Made by a program: the position numbers and the translations under genes | Shown: positions 1 to 6,166 of the stretch, piece by piece | Layout: the number at the start of each line of letters is the position of its first letter | Position numbering within the stretch: position 1 is the first letter of the stretch | From: Methylococcaceae bacterium UBA4132 | GTDB lineage: Bacteria; Pseudomonadota; Gammaproteobacteria; Methylococcales; Methylomonadaceae | Length of the DNA: 9,686 bases | Reading direction: 5' to 3' | NCBI GenBank assembly: GCA_002380945.1 | Contig: DFWO01000034.1 | Span: 1-9,686 of the forward strand | Notes under the pieces: model-generated | Told to the model about the DNA's origin: nothing | The model's input: the letters and a program-made list of their open reading frames with translations, nothing else | Databases searched by the model: none

Positions 1-53
1 AGTGGGGGTTTCAATACTAAATAAGTAATTGAACTAAAATTTTCTGGTGTTAT

Positions 54-96
54 GGAGTGCAAGCTCTGCTTGCAAAGCAGGCGAAGCCTGCACTCC
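54..96. repeat. Imperfect palindromic (REP-like) repeat
   Basis: Outer arms GGAGTGCAAGC (54-64) and GCCTGCACTCC (86-96) pair at 10 of 11 positions. An inner stem CTGCTT (66-71) pairs with AAGCAG (75-80) around a 3-base loop. The unit would form a compact cruciform or RNA hairpin. There is no T-run, so it is not a typical intrinsic terminator. It resembles dispersed palindromic repeats of many bacterial genomes. It lies just past the 3' end of the broken antitoxin gene, where a toxin partner gene would be expected. Confidence 0.6.
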
Positions 97-125
97 AACG
101 TTGAATAACCGCTGGAAATTTATAT

Positions 126-524
126 TCAGATATTTAATAGGCGGTTACTTGGTTTTAATGTTGTGTTTTCACAAAGCGCGATAAAGTGGTCGAATTGCTG
201 ATTGCTCAGCTTGATTTCTGTTTGTTGTTGAATAATGTGCGGGGAATTTTCTCGAATTAATCGGGTAATGTGGTAGTCCCAAAGCATGAGTGATAGATTA
301 AGCCGTTCGTGGTGAGTTTGTCGAACCACATCAACATCCTTCGACTGTTCGACAAGCTCACAGCTCAGGATGAACGGTAGCTATAAATATCACTCAGTCT
401 TTAGCACTACTAATTCAGTCAAAGACGCACAGCCTAAAGCGGCTGACGCACGTTCTGCTATTTGTTTAGTCTCTAAATCAACGCGCATTTCTATTCGCTG
501 ATTGTTAGAAGATACTGTTGCCAT
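126..524 (-). pseudogene. TacA/DUF1778-type antitoxin, split by a palindromic element
   Basis: The ATG at 524-522 opens a 44-residue fragment ending at TGA (392-390), with the ribbon-helix-helix signature of DUF1778/TacA antitoxins (NNQRIEMRVDLETKQIAERA). After about 140 bases of palindromic insert the family sequence resumes (ITRLIREN, then IKLSNQQFDHFIALCE) and stops at 128-126. If 272-411 is removed, the reading frame joins cleanly (TEL then HITRLIREN), so the insert explains the break. In intact systems this antitoxin binds DNA and neutralises a GNAT acetyltransferase toxin encoded just downstream. Here only a palindrome lies downstream within the window, and the C-terminus is also shortened. 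The locus is therefore probably a dead toxin-antitoxin relic. The family call is confident; loss of function is inferred. Confidence 0.75.
272..411. mobile_element. MITE-like palindromic element with terminal inverted repeats
   Basis: The ends 272-295 and 388-411 are inverted repeats matching at 19 of 24 positions (shared core GTAGT, AAAG, TGAGTGATA). The interior is also roughly palindromic: CCGTTCGTGGTGAGTTTGTCGAA on the left answers the reverse complement of the TTCGACAAGCTC and CAGGATGAACGG motifs on the right. No coding capacity. It interrupts an antitoxin gene in a way that would restore the frame on removal. No clear target-site duplication is seen. The inner GTTCATCCTGAG/CTTGTCGAA motif is of a kind that recurs as dispersed intergenic repeats in many proteobacteria. 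Confidence 0.65.
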
Positions 525-670
525 TATGCCATCCTTCGTTGAAGTGTTTTAAGGGATGGTAACATAACGGAAAAATGCCGTACAAATATCAAAAAATAAC
601 AGTCGAGTCTAGTGACTAAAACGCTTGCTAACTGATAATAGTAAGTCAGGAAGTCAATACGCATTGAGCA

Positions 671-706
671 TCAAAGCATAGTTATCATAAGTCTGTAACA
701 CTTCTT
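671..706 (-). pseudogene. 3'-end remnant of a tyrosine recombinase gene
   Basis: Bases 684-706 match 3735-3757, the 3' end of the intact recombinase gene, at 22 of 23 positions. The flanks (TCAAAGC and neighbouring bases) also align with small gaps. Read on the minus strand it encodes EVLQTYDNYAL, against EVLQTYDDYEL in the intact gene. The one mismatch in the core is a synonymous TTG/TTA change, which fits a coding origin. Nothing upstream on the minus strand resembles the catalytic core. It is either what remains of an earlier, related integrase copy or half of a recombination scar. Confidence 0.55.
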
Positions 707-748
707 TTTTGGAGCTAAAATTCTGTGCTTGTGAATAGATCAAATTAG

Positions 749-778
749 TTGACATTGCCACTAGGTAGAGAGTAAAAA
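749..778 (+). promoter_or_regulatory. Candidate sigma70 promoter for the 816-1337 gene
   Basis: A perfect TTGACA (749-754) is followed after 18 bases by TAAAAA (773-778), a 4/6 match to the -10 consensus. Transcription would begin near 785, about 30 bases before the start codon. Elsewhere the 541-815 stretch holds only the recombinase remnant (671-706) and the upstream region of the minus-strand antitoxin relic. Confidence 0.4.
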
Positions 779-815
779 GCGATATAGCCTAATGTAGTTA
801 TTTGGAGGTTATTTC

Positions 816-1337
816 ATGCAGCAGCCACATTCATATTTGGGAGCAACTCATCATCCTGTTGTATCAATCGTCAAGAGTGTCGATCGTGATGTTGAACGCG
901 GTGAAGACATTTTGATGCTGGGTTACAGTTTAGTGCTAATGGCACCGCTATTTGCCCAGCTTGTGCCGCCTAGAATTCTGTTACCATTAATGGCGTTGAG
1001 TTTTGTTCTTTCAGTCTGCTTTGCTCGTCGAAATTTTCATAGCATCCAGCAACAATTAGATGCGGCAATGCTAATGACCGAATCTCAGGATTTATCGGTA
1101 CTACGACCCATCACTGATATTTTTAAAGAGCATCCACAGCATACCTTGACCGAAGGTTTTAATCCGTTAAAAAATCCGCTGCGAACTGTAAAAAGTTTTC
1201 TAGGCGGGATATTAATCAACCCCCTTTGGGTGCCGATTTTTTATACGCTAGGGCTACAGTTTGCCGAAGACAAACAATTACACCTGCTAAACAAAGCCGT
1301 TATCAGTGTGGAAGATAAAATAAAGCATTGGCACTGA
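816..1337 (+). CDS. Membrane protein of unknown function, 173 aa
   Basis: The start is well supported: GGAGG at 802-806 lies 9 bases before the ATG. The protein has a soluble N-terminus rich in His, Asp and Glu (1-31), two closely spaced hydrophobic segments (about 32-50 and 52-70, separated by PP), a charged middle of about 55 residues, and a third hydrophobic segment (about 128-149). It ends in a short charged tail (EDKIKHWH). It is probably an inner-membrane protein. I do not recognise the family and no catalytic motif is visible. It stands alone on the plus strand, converging with the minus-strand genes to its right. A TTGACA-containing promoter lies upstream. Confidence 0.7.
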   Translation: MQQPHSYLGATHHPVVSIVKSVDRDVERGEDILMLGYSLVLMAPLFAQLVPPRILLPLMALSFVLSVCFARRNFHSIQQQLDAAMLMTESQDLSVLRPITDIFKEHPQHTLTEGFNPLKNPLRTVKSFLGGILINPLWVPIFYTLGLQFAEDKQLHLLNKAVISVEDKIKHWH

Positions 1338-1493
1338 AGGGCAGCAATATACAAAACGGGAAAGAATATCCCAAAGGGTTTTTCTGCAAAATCATACTTT
1401 TCAAGATTATCTAAAATCATTAAATCAAACTTCTGATAATTTTGCTGATCTTTTAGCGTCAGTTTCACCCGATAGCCATATATGCAGGTGATT

Positions 1494-1832
1494 TCAAGGT
1501 AATCGTGCTTTCTTTTGTTTCATGAGTTGCTGCTGTATGTTTAACATCTGATTCATCTGGTTCATTTGATTTATATCTTGATTGATTTGATTCCGCTGCA
1601 TATTGTTTTGATTCATTTGCTCTATCTGATTCATTTCAATAAGTTGATTAGTTTGATTCATTTGCATAATGTTTTGATTCATACGTTCCAATTGATTCAT
1701 ATTTTGAATCATTTGGTTCGTCTGATTAATTTGATAGCTTGAATTTGCTCCCCATCGTCCAGCATGAACAACACCAGCAAAGCTGATAAAAAAAATAAAG
1801 ATGGTACGGGTTAAAAATAAAGTGATATTCAT
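1494..1832 (-). CDS. Exported Asn/Gln/Met-rich repeat protein, 112 aa
   Basis: The chosen ATG (1832-1830) gives a clean signal peptide (MNITLFLTRTIFIFFISFAG, with a likely cut after VVHA). An upstream ATG at 1856 would only add eight polar residues before it. After a short Gly/Trp segment, residues about 33-100 are almost wholly Asn, Gln, Met and Ile, with thirteen NQ dipeptides. Blocks of the type NQxIxxM recur every 6-9 residues. A basic tail follows (KQKKARLP). Composition and periodicity suggest either a prion-like/aggregating surface protein or an amphipathic coil with a Met-lined face; a metal-binding role for the Met residues is only a possibility. No named family recognised. It lies 69 bases downstream of the small membrane protein gene and may share its transcript. 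Confidence 0.7.
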   Translation of the reverse strand: MNITLFLTRTIFIFFISFAGVVHAGRWGANSSYQINQTNQMIQNMNQLERMNQNIMQMNQTNQLIEMNQIEQMNQNNMQRNQINQDINQMNQMNQMLNIQQQLMKQKKARLP

Positions 1833-1901
1833 TGTTTTAATCTCATGCTTCAACATGACACGGGGTTACTATAGGATAACCTGAGTTCGATATTGAATAG
1901 G

Positions 1902-2075
1902 CTACTGTTCATCTCTATCTGCATAAATATTATCAACGAGCTTTTTAAACCAGTGTGGGCGAAAAATGACTACCAGCAATCCTATCGTACTGGTGATGGG
2001 AAGTAACGGTATTGACATGAAAATAATAAGCACTATGGCACATTTTATTCTGGCAAAGACAGAAACTGCTTTCAT
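1902..2075 (-). CDS. Small membrane protein, 57 aa
   Basis: ATG at 2075-2073 to TAG at 1904-1902, with an AGGGA Shine-Dalgarno-like run about 7 bases before the start. The protein has a short basic N-terminus, a hydrophobic stretch of about 26 residues with a central PLLP break (about 12-38), then a basic aromatic segment RPHWFKKLVDNIY and an acidic end. This looks like a one- or two-helix inner-membrane protein with a positively charged cytoplasmic tail. Function unknown. It is the likely gene of the 1857-2206 interval; a plus-strand ORF over the same bases (1966-2148) has a less protein-like composition and no ribosome site. It is oriented with the Asn/Gln-rich gene downstream. Confidence 0.6.
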   Translation of the reverse strand: MKAVSVFARIKCAIVLIIFMSIPLLPITSTIGLLVVIFRPHWFKKLVDNIYADRDEQ

Positions 2076-2206
2076 GATTTTCCCTAGAATAATCAGATCA
2101 GTAAACGCTCATTTACGCATAGCCCTACAGCAAGTTTTTCAACACTGAATTATCAGAATTATGGCTTTAGCAAGATAGTTTTGCCTAATTTACTTTTTGT
2201 AAAAAA

Positions 2207-2974
2207 TTAAACCGTACCTAGCTGTAAAGACAACATTGAAATCGTTCCAAACGTAACTTTATCATTGAAAAACCGAATGTGTTCGTTATTACTTTGTAGT
2301 CCTAAAATATAAAGCAGTGGTAAAAAATGTTCAGCCGAAGGCACAGCAAGTTTAGAAACAGCCCCCATCTTTTCATAGTTAATAATGCTTGGGTGGTCAG
2401 AAGCTACAATCAATTGTTTGATATGGTTGTTAAAGTCTACTGCCCATTCCAGCGCGTTATCACTCCAATTCATCTTAGCTAGATTATGAACGATATTGCC
2501 ACTACCGATGATTAGAATACCCCCGCTTCGTAATCTTCTTAAAGATTTACCCAATTCATAATGTGATAAAGCGGATTTTTTACGATCTAGGCTGAGTTGA
2601 ATAACAGGAATATCCGCATTTGGAAACATCTGACATAAAACCGACCAACACCCATGATCCAAACCCCAATCATAATTTAAGATACTATCTGTTGTACCGA
2701 TGATCTGTTGGATTTGTTTGGCTAATATCAAACTACCCGATGCGGGATACCCTACATTGAAAAGAGCTTGTGGAAATCCATAAAAATCATGAATGGTTCG
2801 CGGTTGCTCCATCGCAGTAATTTGACTGCCAATAGTTTCCCAATGTGCAGAAATGCACACAATAGCCTTAGGTCTTGGTAAAGAACGTCCTAATTCTACC
2901 CAAACACGACTGAACTCTGTCTCTTCAATCGCATTCATAGGGCTACCATGTCCGATAAACAGTGCAGGCATCAT
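2207..2974 (-). CDS. ygiD: YgiD/DODA-type extradiol ring-cleavage dioxygenase, 255 aa
   Basis: Full-length member of the class III extradiol dioxygenase (LigB-like) family that includes E. coli YgiD, a 4,5-DOPA dioxygenase with a single metal-bound active site. Visible hallmarks: PALFIGHGSPMNAI at the N-terminus (His9), CISAHWET (His44), HDFYGFP, DWGLDHGCWSVL (His107), PVIQLSLD, IIGSGNIVHNL (His163) and SAEHFLPLLY (His216). His9, His44 and His163 are candidate metal ligands by analogy with YgiD. Length is normal. The start lies 9 bases after the stop of the yceI-like gene, so the two are probably co-transcribed; AAGGA near the end of that gene is a possible ribosome site. The real substrate in this organism is unknown. 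Confidence 0.9.
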   Translation of the reverse strand: MMPALFIGHGSPMNAIEETEFSRVWVELGRSLPRPKAIVCISAHWETIGSQITAMEQPRTIHDFYGFPQALFNVGYPASGSLILAKQIQQIIGTTDSILNYDWGLDHGCWSVLCQMFPNADIPVIQLSLDRKKSALSHYELGKSLRRLRSGGILIIGSGNIVHNLAKMNWSDNALEWAVDFNNHIKQLIVASDHPSIINYEKMGAVSKLAVPSAEHFLPLLYILGLQSNNEHIRFFNDKVTFGTISMLSLQLGTV

Positions 2975-2983
2975 AAGCTAAAG

Positions 2984-3550
2984 TTAATCCTTGGTAGCTT
3001 CAACTGGAAGAGTAATGGTGACCTCATCACCCACGTTAGGCGCGTACTTGCCCATATTGAATTCGGTACGTTTGACAACGGTTGTGGCGTTAGCCCCGCA
3101 AGCGTCTTTTTTAAGTATGGGGTGCAGCATACATTGAAAAGAAGTTACCTTCAGCATCACTGGTTTACTGATACCTTTCAACGTCAATGTGCCATCAACA
3201 GCCACTAACGTATCACCCTTGAATTTGAGTTTGTTAGAGATGAAAGTTGCTGTTGGATACTTGGCAGTATCAAGGAAGTCTTCGCCCTGAATGTGTTCAT
3301 TGAATAAAGTAGAGCCAGTATTTACTGAGGTAGTGTCGATGGTCACTTCAACTGAACCAGATTTCGCTTTACGATCAATGATGATTTTACCTGATGTTTT
3401 ATCGAAGCGGCTTAGCTGTGTCGAATAGCCAAAGTGGCTGTAAGAAAATTGTGGTAAGGTATGATTTCCATCAATAGTGTAAGTTTCGGGAGCAGCCTGT
3501 ACGGTGGCTGACAATAATGTAACTAATGACAGTAGCGTAATGCGTTTCAT
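2984..3550 (-). CDS. yceI: YceI-family periplasmic protein, 188 aa
   Basis: The start at 3550 is chosen because GGAGC lies about 6 bases upstream and it begins directly with a signal peptide (MKRITLLSLVTLLSATVQA, cut before APETY). A longer ORF upstream would bury that signal. The mature part shows the YceI lipocalin-like barrel pattern: YTIDGNHTLPQFSYSHFGYS, GSVEVTIDTTSVNTG, the FLDTAKYPTATFIS block, and GTLTLKGISKPVMLKV. FQCMLHP and KKDACGANA (Cys140, Cys151) form a pair seen in one branch of the family. YceI proteins bind isoprenoid-type lipids in the periplasm; the ligand here is not known. First gene of a two-gene unit with the YgiD-type dioxygenase. Confidence 0.9.
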   Translation of the reverse strand: MKRITLLSLVTLLSATVQAAPETYTIDGNHTLPQFSYSHFGYSTQLSRFDKTSGKIIIDRKAKSGSVEVTIDTTSVNTGSTLFNEHIQGEDFLDTAKYPTATFISNKLKFKGDTLVAVDGTLTLKGISKPVMLKVTSFQCMLHPILKKDACGANATTVVKRTEFNMGKYAPNVGDEVTITLPVEATKD

Positions 3551-3719
3551 AAAAGCTCCTAGATTAGGTTTTTTGATAAGGCGGATTAAAATCATCAAAG
3601 TAATCCTAGCTATCATGCGGCTTTGCGTTGAAATTTTTCAAAAAATACGGCATAAGGTGTTTGGTAGTTTAACCCTTTTCGAGGGAACAGTTTCAACCTG
3701 TTGTAACCTCCTCACTTTA

Positions 3720-4271
3720 TCAAAGCTCATAATCATCATAAGTCTGCAACACTTCTTCCTGAGTAATGCCCAGATAACGTAGCGTTGAGGTAGTATTGGA
3801 ATGATTCAACACCTTGGCAATCTTCTCAATCGGCACACCGTCTTTGTACATTGCCATGCCACGAGATTTACGCATACTGTGCGTGTTAATACGCAGACCC
3901 ACCCGCTCCCCCGCCTCCTTAAACACCCGACTGACCGAAACACGGCTAACGGGTTTATCTTTGGCTCGATTGCTATGCACCTGAAACAACCAAGTATCAC
4001 CAGGGTATTCCTGTCGTCTTCGGCTAATCACCACAATAGCCGCCGCGTTCAAACGAATCACCTTCATCTTCCCAGTTTTAGCTTCAATCAACTTGAGCGA
4101 CCGTTCCTCCAGATTTAAGTCAGCGTACTTCAGCTTTAACAAATCACTAATCCTCAGTGACACATTCACCCCGACTTTCCAAATATCGGCGTACAGTTGA
4201 CCAAACTTGTTGTTGAGGACAGTGTGGATCATCTCGATTTGGGTTTTACTGGCGGCATCGACGGCTTGCAT
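3720..4271 (-). CDS. Short tyrosine recombinase/integrase, 183 aa
   Basis: A phage-integrase-family catalytic domain with no separate N-terminal core-binding domain, in the size range of FimB/FimE-like invertases. With the start at 4271 the catalytic set is complete: Arg40 (SLRISDLL), Lys65 (EAKTGK), His131 and Arg134 (THSMRKSRG), His157 (LNHSN) and the nucleophile Tyr166 (TLRYLGIT). It should therefore be able to cut and rejoin DNA. An ATG at 4322 would add 17 residues; neither start has a good ribosome site, and the shorter form fits the family better. It is transcribed away from a serine-resolvase remnant across a 147-base gap holding a 29-base palindrome. Its last about 23 bases recur at 684-706. 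Likely mobilises or resolves the element to its right. Confidence 0.85.
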   Translation of the reverse strand: MQAVDAASKTQIEMIHTVLNNKFGQLYADIWKVGVNVSLRISDLLKLKYADLNLEERSLKLIEAKTGKMKVIRLNAAAIVVISRRRQEYPGDTWLFQVHSNRAKDKPVSRVSVSRVFKEAGERVGLRINTHSMRKSRGMAMYKDGVPIEKIAKVLNHSNTTSTLRYLGITQEEVLQTYDDYEL

Positions 4272-4358
4272 TTTAGGTACTTTTTTTCTGTTAAAGTTGA
4301 TATGTGTTACATATAATAACAATAAAAATCACTTAAACAAGTAAAATCAACGGCTTGC

Positions 4359-4387
4359 TAAGTAACATAATGATATTTTGTTACTTA
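4359..4387. other. Palindromic site, candidate recombinase core or operator
   Basis: TAAGTAACA (4359-4367) and TGTTACTTA (4379-4387) are perfect 9-bp inverted arms around 11 bases (TAATGATATTT). Total length 29, close to the size of Xer and Cre core sites, though with a longer centre. Another TGTTACAT occurs at 4305-4312. The site lies between the start of the tyrosine recombinase gene and the resolvase remnant. It may be the recombinase's own crossover site or an autoregulatory operator. Confidence 0.5.
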
Positions 4388-4418
4388 TCATAGAATCCTG
4401 CTAGGTGTATGTTCCAGA

Positions 4419-4655
4419 GTGAAACCAGTGGCATGTTCACATACTCAGCTAGTCCAAACACACTCATCCGATGGTATAAAAAAAGCGATCGAAAAAGGTG
4501 TTCAATTTGGAGCTAAAGCCAAGCTAACGCCCGAACAAGTATTAGAGCTAAAACAGCGGCGTGATGAGGGGGTAAAAATCAAGGAGTTGATGTCCACTTT
4601 CGGTTTGAGTAAAGCCAGCGTCTATCGGTTGTTATCAGGAAAAATGCAGAACTAG
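4419..4655 (+). pseudogene. Serine resolvase/invertase C-terminal remnant
   Basis: From about 4467 the reading frame matches the last about 60 residues of Tn3/Hin-type serine recombinases: the SDGIKKAIEKG helix, LTPEQVLELKQRR, and the helix-turn-helix STFGLSKASVYRLLSGK that contacts the site DNA. The catalytic N-terminal domain (about 120 residues with the active Ser) is absent. The first 16 residues from the GTG at 4419 are unrelated in appearance. It could still make a stand-alone DNA-binding peptide, but truncation is the simpler reading. The tail is intact with a normal stop. It sits head to head with the tyrosine recombinase, so it may be debris from a transposon that once used both. Confidence 0.65.
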
Positions 4656-4879
4656 CGACAACATAAGGTTTGCTTGCTGACCTTCTTGGTATAGATATAG
4701 GTTTAGTGAAACAGACCCGCCTCGTCGGTTAGAAAATTAAGCGCAGTCTTAGGTTTTACTAGAATTCTCTGCCTACACGCCCTTCATTGATCCGTGCCTA
4801 AAAAACTATAATCCTCTAACTTCCTCACTCAAGCCACGCCGTTTTTGCTGATAAAGCAAATGGCGGCAGACTCAACAAA

Positions 4880-4918
4880 TTTCATGGTATGCTCTCAAAA
4901 GGGGGACTTACCATGAAA
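4880..4918 (+). promoter_or_regulatory. Start-codon hairpin of the 4913-5347 gene
   Basis: TTTCATGGTA (4880-4889) and TACCATGAAA (4909-4918) are a perfect 10-bp inverted repeat. The right arm contains the start codon at 4913-4915, and the 19-base loop carries the ribosome site GGGGGA (4901-4906). In mRNA the stem would hide the start codon. The repeat could instead be a DNA operator. The rest of 4656-4879 holds no gene that I can support. Confidence 0.55.
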
Positions 4919-5347
4919 ATATACAGTACAGCCAAACCACTTGAAGTAATCACCGACTACGAACTCATCATTAGCTTGGAACGCTACAACTTTGTAAAAC
5001 GCCAAGCTATTTTGTTCGCCATCTCATCACAAATACCCGCCGATGATATTCAAAACCTAAACTGGACAACGGTTCACAATTACCCACTGTCAAAAAAATC
5101 CATCGACATTCTGAACCGCCTACCACGTCACCTATTCTCAAGTCTGGTATTTTGGGAAGAACATGATGGCAGAATAATGAAAATAAAAAATCTGAAAGAA
5201 GACTGTGAGGAGGTTGCGGGTTCACACAGTTGGGCGGAATTTGTGGAACTTAACAAAAATGTGGTTGATATAGCCAAGTCAGCCGCCGATTTCATCAGAA
5301 TTTTAGCCAGACAAGCCTTTTTAGAGTCTTGCAATGGCGTTATTTAA
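4913..5347 (+). CDS. Protein of unknown function, 144 aa
   Basis: The start is set by GGGGGA (4901-4906), 6 bases before the ATG at 4913; an ATG at 4889 lacks a ribosome site. The protein is soluble and mostly helical in appearance. Its middle (AILFAISSQIPADDIQNLNW, then PLSKKSIDILNRLPRHLFSSLVFW) faintly recalls the region around the first catalytic Arg of tyrosine recombinases, with Gln where the Arg would be. A degenerate recombinase-like fold is possible but unproven. The C-terminus (FVELNKNVVDIAKSAADFIRILARQAF) is a long amphipathic helix. It overlaps the next ORF by 14 bases, suggesting translational coupling. The start codon lies in a hairpin stem, so translation may be controlled. Confidence 0.55.
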   Translation: MKIYSTAKPLEVITDYELIISLERYNFVKRQAILFAISSQIPADDIQNLNWTTVHNYPLSKKSIDILNRLPRHLFSSLVFWEEHDGRIMKIKNLKEDCEEVAGSHSWAEFVELNKNVVDIAKSAADFIRILARQAFLESCNGVI

Positions 5348-5603
5348 TCAACTGGTGAATCTGATCTTAACAAACGAGCTACCTGTAGGTGTTGAACCTA
5401 TACCATTTACTACCCAAACGCTTAAAACGCCAGTAATCAACGAAAAATAGCGAGAAAGCATCCGTTTAGAAGTGATTAAAGCGTTTTTGTTAGCTAAAAA
5501 GACGGAATTATTGAAAGAATTTGCTGAAAATGGCTTTGTAACCAGTAGAGCGTTCGATACTATCATCGAACCTGATTTAAAAGCAGCTGGATTGTTTGGT
5601 TAA
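5334..5603 (+). pseudogene. Small ORF interrupted by an in-frame TAG
   Basis: ATG at 5334 opens MALFNQLVNLILTNELPVGV and runs 38 residues to TAG at 5448-5450. The same frame then stays open for 50 more codons, beginning RESIRLEVIKAFLLAKKTEL and ending DLKAAGLFG before TAA at 5601-5603. Together they would form an 89-residue helical protein. A single C-to-T change (CAG to TAG) would explain the break. No ATG with a ribosome site restarts the second half; GTG at 5472 is the nearest candidate. The ORF overlaps the preceding gene by 14 bases. Function unknown. Readthrough of TAG is an alternative to decay. Confidence 0.45.
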
Positions 5604-5641
5604 TTAGCGCGTAGGACGACGAGGAAAGACCGACCGTAAAG

Positions 5642-5854
5642 TTATGCACATTTTTTGTGAATAACTCTGTGGATAAGTCATGTATATGACAGTTTAGTGA
5701 CCGTTTTTATTAGACTTTTTTTAGATTGTATAAAAAATAGACAATTAAAATTAATCTTTAATTATCAATTAGTTGCTATATCTATAAGTTATTGCGTATT
5801 ACTATAATTAAGATGAGTAATCGCCCGTAAGTGATTGATTGTTTTTGTGCATAA
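5642..5854. other. Candidate replication origin: DnaA boxes and AT-rich tract
   Basis: Four matches to TTATNCACA: TTATGCACA at 5642-5650 (plus), then on the minus strand 5656-5664 (TTATTCACA), 5668-5676 (the perfect consensus TTATCCACA) and 5846-5854 (TTATGCACA). Three lie within 35 bases. Between the clusters, about 5695-5830, is a very AT-rich tract suited to strand opening. Also present is GTCAT (5677-5681) with ATGAC (5686-5690). No gene is visible in 5604-6185. The arrangement is that of a DnaA-dependent theta origin. It lies next to plasmid-type genes, so a plasmid-like oriV is more likely than the chromosomal oriC. Confidence 0.6.
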
Positions 5855-5901
5855 CTTGTTTTCGACAACGGATAAAAAAAACGCTACAACACCCCCCAAT
5901 A

Positions 5902-5975
5902 TTAGACAAAATAACGAGCCATTATCATGTCAGGATATGAGTGGATGCTTGGGTTGATATGTTTTGATTGTCTAA
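5902..5975. repeat. Long-range 8-bp inverted repeat
   Basis: TTAGACAA (5902-5909) and TTGTCTAA (5968-5975) are perfect inverted arms 58 bases apart. A further TAGACAATT stands at 5738-5746 in the AT-rich tract. The motif could be a repeated protein site in the origin. The bases just before the left arm, CAATATTAG (5897-5905), loosely recall rolling-circle nick sites, but this is weak. Confidence 0.35.
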
Positions 5976-6006
5976 CAATATAAGTCAGCTTGGCTAAGTC
6001 TTGCAG

Positions 6007-6083
6007 GTGTGATGAATAGTCGGTCATCACACAGAAGGGCTAAAATCATTTCTGTTGATAGTTTGCCAGCCCCCGCCCTTCTG
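6007..6083. repeat. Two abutting 9-bp inverted repeats
   Basis: GTGTGATGA (6007-6015) pairs perfectly with TCATCACAC (6024-6032) around an 8-base loop. CAGAAGGGC (6032-6040) pairs perfectly with GCCCTTCTG (6075-6083) around 34 bases. The two share base 6032. Neither has a T-run after it, so they are not obvious terminators. In a plasmid origin such structures can be single-strand origins, nick-site cruciforms or part of a control RNA; which applies cannot be told here. Confidence 0.5.
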
Positions 6084-6117
6084 CGCAGATCAAACAAACT
6101 ATAAGGCTCTATACTTA

Positions 6118-6150
6118 TCAATAAAATGTCAATAAAGTATCAATAAAGTG
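6118..6150. repeat. Three tandem 11-bp repeats (iteron-like)
   Basis: TCAATAAAATG (6118-6128), TCAATAAAGTA (6129-6139) and TCAATAAAGTG (6140-6150) follow one another without gaps. The core TCAATAAA recurs every 11 bases, about one helical turn, which would put bound proteins on one face of the DNA. They lie between the hairpin region and the 3' end of the 6186-6845 gene. Confidence 0.6.
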
Positions 6151-6166
6151 CAAAATTGACCGCATT

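Noticed and set aside
1241..1468. Minus-strand 75-residue ORF
   Set aside because: Overlaps the 816-1337 gene by about 100 bases and has no ribosome site. Its first half (KLTLKDQQNYQKF) looks mildly protein-like but no family was recognised.
1966..2148. Plus-strand 60-residue ORF
   Set aside because: Lies antisense to a better small gene (1902-2075, minus) that has a ribosome site and a membrane-protein composition.
2160..2206. Terminator after the dioxygenase gene
   Set aside because: TTTAC/GTAAA is a weak AT-only stem without a clean T-run.
3660..3719. Terminator after the tyrosine recombinase gene
   Set aside because: AACAG/CTGTT forms only a 5-bp stem and no T-run follows on the minus strand.
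3504..3782. Plus-strand ORF over the yceI promoter region
   Set aside because: Antisense to the yceI start and recombinase end; no ribosome site or family similarity.
5897..5905. CAATATTAG as a rolling-circle nick site
   Set aside because: Only 7 of 9 match to the TAATATTAC nonanucleotide of another virus group and not in a hairpin loop.
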